Below are positions 1-9,044 of a stretch of DNA of 64,000 nucleotides, piece after piece. The notes below the pieces were generated by a model. It did not search any database. It was not told the origin of the DNA and saw only the letters and a list, made by a program, of their open reading frames with translations. This DNA comes from Arthrobacter sp. NtRootA1 (GTDB taxonomy: Bacteria > Actinomycetota > Actinomycetes > Actinomycetales > Micrococcaceae): contig NZ_AP024630.1 in NCBI RefSeq assembly GCF_019976975.1, positions 3,410,001 to 3,474,000 of the forward strand, written 5' to 3'. The position numbers and the translations under genes were made by a program. Each line of letters begins with the position of its first letter. The first letter of the stretch is position 1.

Positions 1-699
1 ATCCGCGTCGAGATCGGTGCCGGCGGGCGTAAGAACGTTGGTAACTGGGCCAGGAAGAATCTGGGATTCGATCCGTCCCCGGAACAGGCAGATCGGATCT
101 GGGCCGAAGCTACTCAGCCTGGCGGCCCGCCGATCAGCTTCTCAAACATTGCACACATTCAGCACATGGTAGATACGGCCGAAAAGTTGACGCCCTACTT
201 CGCAACCAGACCGTGGAGCCTGGTGCAATTTGAGCAACGTTCCCTCATCACCTCGGACGCCCCGGTGAATCTGATCCCCAATCCAAAGGATGAGCCGTCG
301 GAAGGTGTGGGTTTCATGACGGCATGGGGCATTACGTTTCCCCTCACACGGAAGCTCGGGTTACTCATGAGCGATCCGATGGTCATGGTTGACGGCCTCG
401 AATCAGACGATCCGCGTGTTCAGAAGATCAGAGGTGCTGTTCTCCGAGGGGAGGCCGACAGAATACAAAGGGGCACAACAGCCATGGAGAAGCTCTTCAA
501 CGAGCATTTGGCGCACTCCGCGAAGGAATATGTTTACCACCATCCCGAAGACGCGAAGTTTGTCCCGGATGGCCTCCCCGGGCCGAACCTCATCAACATG
601 ACTGCAGGTGGATTCATGGACGCGGAGTTCGATGGCGGACCGTGGTTCGGGAAGTTGGAAACGCCGGAAGTTAGGGATGAAGACTTCGACAGGACGTGA
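1..699 (+). CDS. DUF4238 family protein, 5' end outside window
   Basis: The frame is open from base 1 to the TGA at 697-699, so the start lies before the window; 232 residues are visible. The stretch reading LITSDAPV, followed by a segment with FPLTRKLGLLMSD, resembles the C-terminal half of DUF4238 proteins, where a similar phrase precedes a beta-strand-rich region. The function of DUF4238 is not known to me. A second DUF4238 protein lies at 3469-4626 on the other strand, so this accessory stretch holds two divergent members. Family assignment is by eye from the motif; no catalytic residues can be named. Confidence 0.6.
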   Translation: MRVEIGAGGRKNVGNWARKNLGFDPSPEQADRIWAEATQPGGPPISFSNIAHIQHMVDTAEKLTPYFATRPWSLVQFEQRSLITSDAPVNLIPNPKDEPSEGVGFMTAWGITFPLTRKLGLLMSDPMVMVDGLESDDPRVQKIRGAVLRGEADRIQRGTTAMEKLFNEHLAHSAKEYVYHHPEDAKFVPDGLPGPNLINMTAGGFMDAEFDGGPWFGKLETPEVRDEDFDRT

Positions 700-1249
700 G
701 TACCCGATGCGTTCTTTCATGGTCCGCTTCTTGCCTTTCGGACAGAAAGAGCGCGGAAAGCCGCGCACGCGTCAGCGCGCCGAAGAACAGCTCACGCATC
801 ATCGAGTTGCATCCGCAGCCACCGGACCTCTGCCTCCGCCGCGGCGAGTCGAGCCTCGATCGACTTCCGATCACGGTCCGGCGACGAGGCCGGAGCCGGA
901 GGCGTTTTCGAAATGAGCCAGCCGATCCGCTGATAGCCGCTGATTCGCCGCACCTGCTTACACCTGAAGCAGTCTCTCTAGGGTCCGGGGCGGGCCCAGC
1001 TCAGATCGATCACCTTCCGGATTTGGTCTCACTCAAACTCGCCACTGTCCGGGATGCAGGCCAACAGAACCCAGACGGATGAAAACGGCCATGAGCGACA
1101 GTCCGGACTATTACCCGGCAGGACCGCATGACGAGCTGTGGGATAAGGCATGGAAGCCCTTGTTCGGACAATCACATCGCTCAGCCAGGCACCTCAGGCT
1201 TCGGCAGCCTCACAGCTGGCGTTGCCTTCGAGGGGATCCGCATCTGACC
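700..1249. other. No confident gene; possible short gene fragment
   Basis: Short frames here overlap one another on both strands and none shows a family motif. The only stretch that looks coding starts with ATG at 1091 and reads MSDSPDYYPAGPHDELWDKA, then loses protein-like composition and stops at 1264, running into the 3' end of the next gene. It may be the 5' end of a gene whose remainder was lost. I see no RNA gene or repeat. Confidence 0.3.
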
Positions 1250-2533
1250 TCATGCTGGTCTTAGGGCCCGCCCCTTGCTCCGCTTCAGCCAGCACGCGAC
1301 GCCCAGCTCGGCTGCCTTCTCCTGGTCCGTGCATACTCCGGCGGCGGTGAACGCGGTGGCCGGGACACTGTCTGCGGTCGGTTCCGGGACTTCACGCAGG
1401 AGCCACCCCGTGTGACGGCCCGTGTCGAGGCTAAAACGCTCGGTGAACGGCATCCGTTCCATGTGCGTATGCCGCGGCTCGGCCAGCAACCATTTCTTCT
1501 TCTGGTTCGCAGTCGTTTGGGCTCCCCCGTCGTGAATGATCCTCCCGGCCATCGCAGCTGCCTGAGTGAGGTCCTGGTGGCCCCAGAAGACCATGGCAAG
1601 CTGATCAGGGTCCTCATGAGTGGGTATTCCCCCGGACAGTGCGGGGGAAGCGAAATGCCATTTGCTGCCTTGGATAAAGTCCAACGGTGTTGGTCGGAGA
1701 CCACCGTCAATGCCGGTCTGCCGTGCCGCTTCCTCCACTATTCGCGCCAAGGTTTCGATGCCGGAGATCGTGGCGGACAGATCCAGCCACTCGAAAGGCC
1801 GCTCCTCCCAATAATCATCGACTGCCCAATACCATCGCTGTTCGCGGCGATCAGAAGGGGACGGACCTTTCGGGTGTTCTGCAGGCCAGACACCGACGCG
1901 GCTTCCAACCTTCTTTGTCGCCACCAGATCGGTGGCCTCCAACTGGTCCACCATCCTAATGACCCCTTTGGTGTCCCTGTCTGTGACCACTCCCGTCAGG
2001 TCCACCTGGAGGATGCCGGGACGTTGGCGCACCGCACTCAGGATGGCTGCGAAGCGTTCGTAATCGGCCTTGTGCTCGAGGGCTTGCTCCAGCCGACTGT
2101 CATGGGTTTCCACGGCGAAGGCCGTATTGCGGTCGTACCGGATGCGGCCCGTTTCCCCCTCTGCTCCGTCATAGGGCTTTTTTGCCTCATCCAGCGCGAA
2201 CCGTTCAAGGGCTATTACCCGATCGATAACGTCCAATCGCCCGAAAATTGAGGCCAGGTAAAGGGGAACCCTGTCCGGTGCAGATACATTGACGTGGCTG
2301 CTGCCGAACATCGTCTTGCGGACTGCGTAACGCTCTGCTTCTTCGTCCAACGCCTGCGCGGCTATGTCCAGCGCACGCTGGTAGTTTCCGGCCCGGACAG
2401 CCTCTTGAAAGAGACCCCATCTGAACCTGGGCAAATCACCCAAAATCCGCGCCCGGAAGAAGCGGAGCATCTCATCACGTCTTGCCGGTACATACACGGT
2501 GGTGCGCCTTCCGCCGAGGTCAAGTTGCATCAT
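1250..2533 (-). CDS. Hypothetical protein, 427 residues
   Basis: A long frame with good actinobacterial codon use. Tandem ATG codons at 2533 and 2530 are the likely start; no strong ribosome binding site precedes them. The N-terminal third is rich in helices and reads like an alpha-solenoid or ankyrin-like segment (phrases such as YQRALDIAAQALDEEAERYA and VPLYLASIFGRLDVIDRVI). The C-terminal half has many Trp and aromatic residues. No signal peptide or membrane segment is visible. I do not recognise the family. It sits alone between a gene-poor patch and a divergent NYN-domain gene in the accessory region, so a mobile or defence-related origin is possible but not shown. Confidence 0.6.
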   Translation of the reverse strand: MMQLDLGGRRTTVYVPARRDEMLRFFRARILGDLPRFRWGLFQEAVRAGNYQRALDIAAQALDEEAERYAVRKTMFGSSHVNVSAPDRVPLYLASIFGRLDVIDRVIALERFALDEAKKPYDGAEGETGRIRYDRNTAFAVETHDSRLEQALEHKADYERFAAILSAVRQRPGILQVDLTGVVTDRDTKGVIRMVDQLEATDLVATKKVGSRVGVWPAEHPKGPSPSDRREQRWYWAVDDYWEERPFEWLDLSATISGIETLARIVEEAARQTGIDGGLRPTPLDFIQGSKWHFASPALSGGIPTHEDPDQLAMVFWGHQDLTQAAAMAGRIIHDGGAQTTANQKKKWLLAEPRHTHMERMPFTERFSLDTGRHTGWLLREVPEPTADSVPATAFTAAGVCTDQEKAAELGVACWLKRSKGRALRPA

Positions 2534-2624
2534 TTGGTCTGATTCGATTAATTATCGTTGCACTTCTCGGATCTCAACTCACGCTGCCACACCAAACAAG
2601 TTGACCGGGCTCATGTCTCCCTGC

Positions 2625-3362
2625 ATGATCAACAGGGTGAATCCTGACGAGAAGCGCATTGCCTTGCTCATTGATGCCGATAACGCACCAGCGTCGAAGA
2701 TTGATCTCGTCCTTGCTGAAGTTGCACGTCACGGCGTGGCCAACGTGCGGCGGGCCTATGGGGACTGGAAGAGCCCCTATTTGCAGCAATGGCAAGCTGC
2801 TCTTCATCCGTACGCGATACGGCCCATGCAGCAATTCGCGTACAGCACTGGAAAAAACGCGGCTGACATGGCGATGGTGATTGATGCTATGGACCTGCTT
2901 ACGGCAGGCTCGGTGGATGGGCTCGCCCTTTTTTCGAGCGACGCCGACTTTACCCCGTTGGTGATGCGCATCTTGGCGGACGGCCTAAAGGTGTATGGAT
3001 TTGGAGAGAGAAAAACGCCGGAGCCCTTTGTTAACGCTTGCTCGCTGTTCACTTATGTCGAGGGACTGGGGCAACCCCACACCATCCCTGACAAGTCTTT
3101 AGACGGGCTTGGTGGAACGAAGGAGATGCGCGGCGACGCCAGACTCGTGCTTCTGGTACGCAACGCTGTCGAAGCTGCTAGTGGAGATGATGGCTGGGCG
3201 CACCTCTCCGCAGTTGGAAATCAAATAGGTAACCAAGCATCGCTGGACCCCCGCAACTATGGCTATCAGAAGCTGAGTGACCTCATTGAGGGAATAGGCC
3301 TGTTCGAACTCAAGCGGGGGAATCAGCAAGTTCTCGTTCGGGATAAGCGAACCTTGAGATAG
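2625..3362 (+). CDS. NYN domain protein with C-terminal OST-HTH/LOTUS-like domain
   Basis: About 245 residues. The N-terminal part begins RIALLIDADNAP and later has GLALFSSDADFTPLV, the paired acidic motifs of NYN (PIN-like) nuclease domains that in relatives coordinate a metal for RNA cleavage. After a linker, residues about 175-245 (from ARLVLLVRNAVEAA to the end) look like an OST-HTH/LOTUS RNA-binding domain, with the typical GYQKLSDLIEGIGLFEL phrase. This two-domain layout is common in bacterial LabA/DUF88-type proteins. ATG at 2625 is chosen because the domain begins shortly after it; ATG 2613 and GTG 2637 are alternatives, and none has a strong Shine-Dalgarno sequence. RNase activity is inferred from the family. 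Confidence 0.8.
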   Translation: MINRVNPDEKRIALLIDADNAPASKIDLVLAEVARHGVANVRRAYGDWKSPYLQQWQAALHPYAIRPMQQFAYSTGKNAADMAMVIDAMDLLTAGSVDGLALFSSDADFTPLVMRILADGLKVYGFGERKTPEPFVNACSLFTYVEGLGQPHTIPDKSLDGLGGTKEMRGDARLVLLVRNAVEAASGDDGWAHLSAVGNQIGNQASLDPRNYGYQKLSDLIEGIGLFELKRGNQQVLVRDKRTLR

Positions 3363-3468
3363 AGCACTTCCCGGTGGCGACGCATCCAACGTCGGCTCGA
3401 TGCGACGTGGCTTGTGATCTAAATGGACACCGTGCCCTGCTCGTACCATGGGTGCTTGGCAGCGACCA

Positions 3469-4626
3469 CTAACCCCAAGCGTCAAATATCTTCTGTTCCT
3501 CAGGAGTCGGACGAGGAGCTGCGGGCACGTGCCCGGGCCACCACCGATTGACCACACGGACGGGCGCATCGTGCTGGCCCTCCCACCTCCGCGGCGTCCA
3601 GAACCGAAATAGGGATTCGTCCGACTTGGGTAAGTCGATCAGCTGAGACCGGATGCTGACTGGCTGCGAAGGAAGGTACAGCCCCTCCGCAATGTGGTCA
3701 CCCGCGGGAGCAATCGCGAAGCTATGCGCATTCGCGAGGATCGAACTGTTGAGGTCGATCGTTTCGCTCGTCGTTAACATCGACCCCGGCTCCAAGGGAG
3801 GTTCCAGATCACGTCGGTACAAAGCAAGCACTGAATGCGGACCAAAAGGGAAGGCCAAAATCGGAGCGCCCCACACTCCACCCCCTATGGCTGGCTTGGC
3901 CATGTACTCGTGCAGCTCGACGACAGGCTCATCACAAGTAATTAACGCCCTTCGAGTCCCATAAAGGGTCACAAGGCGTGTCATGAGGATGCCGGCGATA
4001 TGTGTCGCTGTTTTTGCTGAAGACTCCAGGTCTTCTTTCCGTGCGAGCGGCAGTTGCGACGGATCGGCGCGGAAACGTTCGACATCCGCAACAAGCTTTT
4101 CCAGGTCTTCGGAGGCGAACGACCGGTCACCGGTGGACAATTCGCGAGCTAGTTCTCCAGGTCCGCCGATCTCCAGGACCCGGGCCATCTGCTCGGCAAT
4201 CATTGCACGCCGCCGCAGACGCGCAGAGCGGCTGCGCGTCATCTGCACAGCCAGAAAGAGACACAGCCACTGATGTGCTTCGTCGTCCATGGCCCCCGGG
4301 CCGGCAGCATCGACGCGTGCGATCGATGCCGCGGCCTTCTCCTCTACTTCCGAAAGCCAGGCTTCCCAATAGACCGGAGACGTCTGATCGCCCGGCACAT
4401 CGAGTCGATAGAAGTCAGTCTCCAACGCAGCCTGGGCCGGAGAAAGTTCGTAGGCGTTCCGCCCGCGCAGAAGATCAACGACTCGTACTCTCCCATCCAC
4501 TGCCCAGCGCTCAAGGTAGAACCGGGGCACGAGATGATGGCGTCTTGGCTCCTGCCCCGCGGCTGTCATCGCAGCGGCCCGCGCAGCTGCCGTAGCCCAG
4601 AGGTCGTAGGTAAGGTTTGACCCCAT
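3469..4626 (-). CDS. DUF4238 family protein
   Basis: 385 residues. The phrase RRHHLVPRFYLERW near residues 28-41 is the hallmark N-terminal motif of DUF4238, with a His pair and Arg-Phe-Tyr. A central helical region (QWLCLFLAVQMTRS) and a later LITCDEPVVEL strand match the family layout. Its length is typical. The ATG at 4626 is used; ATG at 4569, just before the motif, is also possible. Function is unknown; the conserved His/Arg pattern has suggested an enzymatic role, but this is not established. It is encoded alone, and its C-terminal half is the counterpart of the truncated gene at bases 1-699. Confidence 0.75.
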   Translation of the reverse strand: MGSNLTYDLWATAAARAAAMTAAGQEPRRHHLVPRFYLERWAVDGRVRVVDLLRGRNAYELSPAQAALETDFYRLDVPGDQTSPVYWEAWLSEVEEKAAASIARVDAAGPGAMDDEAHQWLCLFLAVQMTRSRSARLRRRAMIAEQMARVLEIGGPGELARELSTGDRSFASEDLEKLVADVERFRADPSQLPLARKEDLESSAKTATHIAGILMTRLVTLYGTRRALITCDEPVVELHEYMAKPAIGGGVWGAPILAFPFGPHSVLALYRRDLEPPLEPGSMLTTSETIDLNSSILANAHSFAIAPAGDHIAEGLYLPSQPVSIRSQLIDLPKSDESLFRFWTPRRWEGQHDAPVRVVNRWWPGHVPAAPRPTPEEQKIFDAWG

Positions 4627-4736
4627 CTCAGGAGCGTATCCGGAGACAACAGCACTGGAAGAACTGTGCCTGGCTAACCGTCATTCCGACTACGCGCACA
4701 GCTTGGGAACCGGGACCCCCATTTCGGCAGGAGGAG

Positions 4737-5785
4737 TCAAACATAGATGGCAATCGGGACGACCTTGAGTGAAGCGCCTTCCACTCTGGCCGAGAACTTC
4801 GGTTCGAAAGCCATGGCCCCCGTCATCTTGGCATCTGCGATGCCGGCGTCAAGCTGCTTTTTCATCTTCCCCATGAGCTTGTCGATGCTCTCAGGAGGAA
4901 TCGAGCTAAGAAGCTTGTTCCTCTCCAGAGTGGGTCGATCCATATCAATTTCGGCTGTTACTTTGCCGAGGACCGTGAACCGGCCGTCCAAGATTCTGTC
5001 TGAGTCTTCCACAGTGAAAAAGGATCGATCGCACATGGTGATGACGGTAACAGCCTCCCCATCCGGGCTCCCCAACCGGCCGAAGAACTCCTTGGTACCC
5101 TCACTGCGGAAATCCGTGCGAACGGCGGATGTTATGGCCTCGGCGAGCTCCGTCTGCGTCTGGACTCGCATTCTTGTTTTTTCGAAGTAGCCCTCACGCG
5201 CCTCATGGTCGCTCCAGTCTCCATCGAATGCTTCCAGTGCCTGCTTCTTCACTTGGTGACGCACAATTGCAGACACTAGCTCGGGCGTGAGTACATCCAG
5301 GAAGACTGCCATCTGGTCGGGAACGAATTCAGTCTCAAATTCGACGAAATCGCCTACCTTGAGGTCTTCGGCTTCGGACAAGCCGGAGATTGAATGCAGC
5401 AAGCCGAAGTTACGCAATGATTCGCGAACGACGTGAAGATAGTAGCCTGCGTATACTCCCAAACCGAGGTCCGCTTCCCCGACGTGGAATCCTTGTCTGC
5501 ACTCCCAGCGGCTGCAGCGAGTTTGCCCGCCACCTCAGCACCAGATCCGAACCAACCTACGCTGCCCTTGATCTGACCGCTGCCCTCGACGCTACGATTT
5601 TCCGACCGTTCGTGGGAACCACCTTCTTCCAAGGTGTTCCCCTTAACTAGCGGCTGGCGGTAAAGCTGCTGCAGGATTCCGCTGACGTAATCGGGGTTCT
5701 GGTAGATCGTTACAGTTGGAAGGGGCGGAGTGGTCCCATCGGATCCGCTATCAGCCCTGGGACCCGTTTTCGTCTTCTCAGCCAT
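4737..5785 (-). pseudogene. Frameshifted gene resembling DUF6414 family
   Basis: Two overlapping frames form one protein. The first starts at ATG 5785 behind a good AAAGGA site and reads to WEYTQA near 5447. The second continues YYLHVVRESLR to the stop at 4737. Joining them needs one extra base close to 5444-5446, so the gene carries a single-base deletion there. The N-terminal phrase VSGILQQLYRQP, a Gly/Ala-rich linker, and then the YYLHVVR and SGDFVEFE-like segments agree with what I remember of DUF6414 proteins; this family name is tentative. Unless it is a sequencing error or a programmed frameshift, the product would be truncated at about 143 residues. Confidence 0.6.
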
Positions 5786-6314
5786 GGTGTCCTTTGGACT
5801 AGTGGGAGTTTTGGAATTAAGCCTAACGGAGGTACCCATCTGAGAAGTTTCGCCGGAGACCTGCCGGCAGGCGGCTTGGTCTGCTGGCCTTCACCGCAGC
5901 GTCGAGGTCGGCCCTCACGCTCACTGTTCGCCCGCGAGCTCAGGGCAGCGCTGCTTCCAGGCGATGGATGTCGCGCGCATTTTCGGCGGCAATTCGGCCA
6001 CCGCTCATGCTTCACGCATACATGTTTTAGAACATAGACCTGGTGCAGACGGCATCAACGTGTTACAGGTGGCCCACTGCAGTTCCAGCACAACCAGTAA
6101 ACAGCTAGTGTGATCACTGCATGATGATTCATCATGGAGTGCACAAGGAATCACGTCTTCAGACGAGACGAGCGAGGCACATATCTGAGAGCCGACCACC
6201 AGTGTGAGCCCGCTGATCGGCGCTCGTCTGGTTCAGTTGATGTCCGCGCGAGGCATGCCGGGCCCCGGCAAATCCAGGGGTTCTCGCCAGCTCGGTCTGC
6301 ATGACGAAAAGAAT
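5786..6314. other. Gene-free stretch holding a diverged repeat
   Basis: No convincing gene lies here. Bases 5943-6024 are a diverged direct copy of 34406-34475, the sequence abutting the broken comM gene. Shared words are a GCTGCTTCC block and TTCACGCATACATG at the right end. The rest shows no hairpins or coding signature that I trust. Confidence 0.45.
5943..6024 (+). repeat. Diverged direct repeat, left copy
   Basis: Aligned by eye with 34406-34475 in the same orientation. Identical words include GCTGCTTCC (5950-5958) and TTCACGCATACATG (6011-6024), with a GC-rich core between them that matches with small gaps. The right copy touches the comM breakpoint, so this may mark an element end or an internal copy of one. 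Confidence 0.45.
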
Positions 6315-6344
6315 GAACCCCGACAGCCTGAGCTGTCGGGGTTC
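6315..6344 (-). terminator. Intrinsic terminator of the 6357-6674 gene
   Basis: Perfect inverted repeat GAACCCCGACAG (6315-6326) and CTGTCGGGGTTC (6333-6344); one more C-G pair closes a CTGA tetraloop. On the minus strand it is followed by a T-rich run (ATTCTTTTC). It lies 13 bases after the stop of the small minus-strand gene. Confidence 0.85.
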
Positions 6345-6356
6345 CGTTGAGGCCTG

Positions 6357-6674
6357 TCAGGAGCCACTGATCTTCCCTGCCGCGATGAGCTGCTGGGCGC
6401 GATGCTGCTGCTCATCGTCGCCAAAGCGCGCCACCGCCGTCAGCAGATCCATGCCATCCTCAAGTGCGCCATAGATGTCCTCCAGCCGCTCGCGCGAGCC
6501 GCCGAGAAGGCTGATACCGCCCAGCGCGTTGATCTGCTCGAGCTGCAGGTAGGCGCGGTACACGAGGTCGACATGCACACCGTCATCGGCGGTGAAGGGG
6601 TTCGGGACGTAGTCGGCGTCCGGCGTAAGGCCATCCGTATCGAGGCCCAACTGGGCCAGCTCGTTCTTGTTCAT
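6357..6674 (-). CDS. Small hypothetical protein, 105 residues
   Basis: The ATG at 6674 has a clear AAGGAG site eight bases upstream and the gene ends at a strong terminator, so it is probably expressed as a single-gene unit. The protein is acidic and starts MNKNELAQLGLDTDGLTPDA. The middle holds DLVYRAYLQLEQINALGGI and a C-terminal helical stretch. No signal peptide or membrane helix is visible. I do not recognise a family. Confidence 0.65.
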   Translation of the reverse strand: MNKNELAQLGLDTDGLTPDADYVPNPFTADDGVHVDLVYRAYLQLEQINALGGISLLGGSRERLEDIYGALEDGMDLLTAVARFGDDEQQHRAQQLIAAGKISGS

Positions 6675-6759
6675 GGATGCTTCTCCTTGGTTCTGGGACT
6701 GCCACTCGGCTGTGATGACTCTCGATCTGAGACCGTCAGGATGCCCCCGGCCGGGCTCC

Positions 6760-7080
6760 GCCTGGCTGGAACGCCAGCGGGCCGACCACGATCATTACAT
6801 TGCTTTGGACGTCACTTACCTGGCGTACCAGGACGTCATCGACGCCTTTCAGCATACCGATGGGTGGACCAGCAAGCGTGGCATGCAGAAAGTGAATGAG
6901 CAGTTGCGCAAGGTCCTGCCGGAAGGGCTTGAAGAGCTTGCCCGGCTGGGGCAGGACGCTGTGGCTCGGATGGGCTCAGGTGCCGGCGTTCTACAAGCGT
7001 GGAGGCGCATCGAACGGTCCGGTCGAAGCGATCAACGCCCCCGCCTTTCTTTAGCACTGCGGGTTCATAAAACCCCTCAG
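6760..7080 (+). pseudogene. ISL3-family transposase remnant
   Basis: The frame from about 6772 reads HYIALDVTYLAYQDVIDAF and then KVLPEGLEELARLGQ, both recalling the C-terminal part of ISL3-family transposases. After a +1 frame shift near 6975 the text continues PAFYKRGGASNGPVEAIN (7010-7036 encode SNGPVEAIN), very close to the ISL3 motif SNGPTEAINGRLE, and then hits a stop. Only the C-terminal third is left, with at least one frameshift and no terminal inverted repeats seen. It marks past insertion-sequence activity in this accessory block. Confidence 0.6.
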
Positions 7081-7551
7081 AACCAGGTATTGCTCATTCG
7101 AGGGCTTTCCATCACCTCCATACATTTAAGGACGGACTCCCGGAGGTGCAGGAAAGCGTAAAGACCATGTGTGCGCGCGCCCTGCTGACATCGAAACTCT
7201 GGCTGATTCGTGTGGACGATAGCCAGGACCCGATCCGACCAACCCTGCGATCTCGCGGGTACCGACAGGCCGCGAAACGCTCTACACGCGAGAGCATGTT
7301 GGCCTCGGACTCATGCGCCCGCCATTCGCTTTGAACAACCCCGGCCTATGAATCGGAGTGTGGGCGGCGGTCGCCGCTGAGACGGCGCCCCGACTCACTA
7401 AGCGGGGCTGGGCCACAGAGCCCCGTCGGCTGGCGATGGGTTATACGTCGGCGGTTATCGGCGCTCAAACAGGACGAGTCCAAACAGATGAAAGAACCAC
7501 GTCCGACGCACCATCGGCATGCTTGCCACATCACGGACGCGGTCGCTGTCC
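7081..7551. other. Gene-free stretch after the transposase remnant
   Basis: Only short frames without family motifs or ribosome binding sites. A small GC-rich dyad (GCCCCG at 7387-7392, CGGGGC at 7403-7408) lacks a following T run on either strand. The left part may still derive from the insertion sequence. I see nothing else. Confidence 0.4.
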
Positions 7552-7983
7552 CTAGTTGTGTGAGGTTTCCGTGAGGTGGTGTGTGGGGATCCTGTCTCTG
7601 TCGTAAGTGATTTCCGTGTAGCCGTGAGGCTCGGGCTTGCCCTCGCTGTTCAGGTTCACGAACACGATCTCTTCGATGGTGAGGATGCTTCGTCGGGTGA
7701 TCATGTTCCGGACTTCCGCCCGCATGGTCAGGGAGGTGCGGCCAAATTTAGTTGCCGTTAGGCCCATTTCTATGAGGTCTCCTTGGACTGCTGAGCTGAC
7801 GAAGTTGATTTCCGAAATATATTTCGTCACCGCCCGGCCATTGCCCAGCTGGAGAATGGCATAGATTGCTGCTTCCTCATCGATCCATTTGAGGAGGCTT
7901 CCACCGAACAGGGTGCCGTTGGCGTTTAGGTCTTCTGGGCGCACCCATTTTCGGGTGCGGAAGGTTATATCGGAGGATTCCAT
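7552..7983 (-). CDS. Acyl-CoA thioesterase, hotdog fold (YciA/ACOT type)
   Basis: 143 residues, the usual length of single hotdog acyl-CoA thioesterases, which hydrolyse acyl-CoA to free acid and CoA. The N-terminal phrase VRPEDLNANGTLFGGSLLKWIDEEAAIYA is the family signature: the Asn-Gly-Thr-Leu-Phe-Gly-Gly segment is followed by the helix with the catalytic Asp. A later segment with SLTMRAEVRN fits the central strand. ATG 7983 is preceded by an AAGG sequence. It lies just downstream of the LysR gene, on the same strand, next to the acyl-CoA operon, so a role in releasing stalled CoA esters of that pathway is a reasonable inference. Confidence 0.85.
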   Translation of the reverse strand: MESSDITFRTRKWVRPEDLNANGTLFGGSLLKWIDEEAAIYAILQLGNGRAVTKYISEINFVSSAVQGDLIEMGLTATKFGRTSLTMRAEVRNMITRRSILTIEEIVFVNLNSEGKPEPHGYTEITYDRDRIPTHHLTETSHN

Positions 7984-8073
7984 GTGTGGCCTTACTTCTG
8001 CAGTGTAGATGGTCGGTTTTCATGTCTTTGAGACGAGTTCCGGCGGTTGTAGCAGCGTCCACCTCTTGGTGAG

Positions 8074-8994
8074 CTATTCCTTGACACTGGCGAGGCTGTC
8101 GGGACGACCGGCCCAAACCTGTTCCGCAAGCGTGAGGACCGGTGGGAGGGCCGGGTTGTCCGAATCCCCGCGCCACGCCATCCTGAGATAGACCGGCAGG
8201 GTCTCGTCGAGCACCCGCAAGAACCTTACATGCGGGTCGGTCACGTTTTCCGCGACAGAGGAAACCGTTAGGGAGCATCCTACTTCGGCTCCAACCAGGG
8301 CCATTGCGGTCCACGAATCGGGCGCACTTTGCACGATGTTGGGATCGAATCCGGCTCCCAGGCTCAACCGGCGCAGGCGGTCGGTCAGGACAGAGCCTTC
8401 ATGTGGGGGCAGTGCGACGAATGGCTCCCCAGCTAGTTCTACCAAACGAACTTCGCCTTGCGAGGCCAGGCGGTGTGATGCAGGGACGGCCATCACGAGA
8501 TGTTCCTCCACGACGATGCGGGACTTGATGCCCGCGGGCACAAAGTCCCAACGGCCGAGACTGATATCAACTTCACCGCGGAGGACCCGGGCGAGGGCTG
8601 GGAGTGCGAAGTCCTGGCTGTTGAGGTGAACTTCTATGCCTGGGTGGACCTTTCGGACTTCCCGTGCCAGTACTCCCACGAGAACATGGGTTGATGCGCC
8701 GGCGTAGGCGAGCTTGACCATTCCCGCCTCTCCGCGGCCAGCGGCAAGTGCGCCGGCCCTTGCACGCTCCGCTGCAGCCAGGACCTCCCGGGCCGATGCC
8801 ATCAGGGCCACTCCGGCCGCCGTTAGCTGGACGCTGCGTGTGCTCCGGATGAAGAGGTCGACCCCGAGATCCCGCTCCAGCTGCCGCACGATCCGGCTCA
8901 CAGGTGGTTGAGCCATATGGAGCCGGGCTGCAGCCCGGCCGAAATGCAACTCCTCCGCCACGGCGAGGAACACCCGTATTTGTTGAATCTCCAT
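8074..8994 (-). CDS. LysR-family transcriptional regulator
   Basis: 306 residues, typical for the family. Residues 1-60 form the winged helix-turn-helix (LRVF-type start MEIQQIRVFLAVAEELHFGRAAARLHMAQPPVS is canonical). Residues about 90-295 form the periplasmic-binding-like effector domain. It is divergently transcribed from the CoA-transferase operon, with only 106 bases between start codons, the classic layout for a LysR protein that controls its neighbour and itself. Two dyads sit between the genes (see 9001-9044). The effector is probably an intermediate of the adjacent acid or CoA pathway; this is inference. Confidence 0.9.
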   Translation of the reverse strand: MEIQQIRVFLAVAEELHFGRAAARLHMAQPPVSRIVRQLERDLGVDLFIRSTRSVQLTAAGVALMASAREVLAAAERARAGALAAGRGEAGMVKLAYAGASTHVLVGVLAREVRKVHPGIEVHLNSQDFALPALARVLRGEVDISLGRWDFVPAGIKSRIVVEEHLVMAVPASHRLASQGEVRLVELAGEPFVALPPHEGSVLTDRLRRLSLGAGFDPNIVQSAPDSWTAMALVGAEVGCSLTVSSVAENVTDPHVRFLRVLDETLPVYLRMAWRGDSDNPALPPVLTLAEQVWAGRPDSLASVKE

Positions 8995-9000
8995 TCCGCC

Positions 9001-9044
9001 ATTATTGCAGAAGCATCAATAATCGGACTCCCAATAAGTATTGG
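9001..9044. promoter_or_regulatory. Candidate LysR operators in divergent promoter
   Basis: Two dyads lie between the divergent starts at 8994 and 9101: ATTATTG (9001-9007) with CAATAAT (9017-9023), spaced nine bases, and CCAATA (9031-9036) with TATTGG (9039-9044). The first contains the T-N11-A pattern of LysR sites and starts six bases from the regulator's own ATG, which suggests autorepression plus activation of the operon. Confidence 0.55.

Noticed and set aside
1412..2251. Plus-strand frame of 279 codons at 1.4-2.3 kb
   Set aside because: It overlaps the 427-residue minus-strand frame, which has the better codon use and start; neither has a known family, so some doubt remains.
7381..7410. 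GC-rich dyad as a terminator
   Set aside because: Only six base pairs and no T run on either strand.
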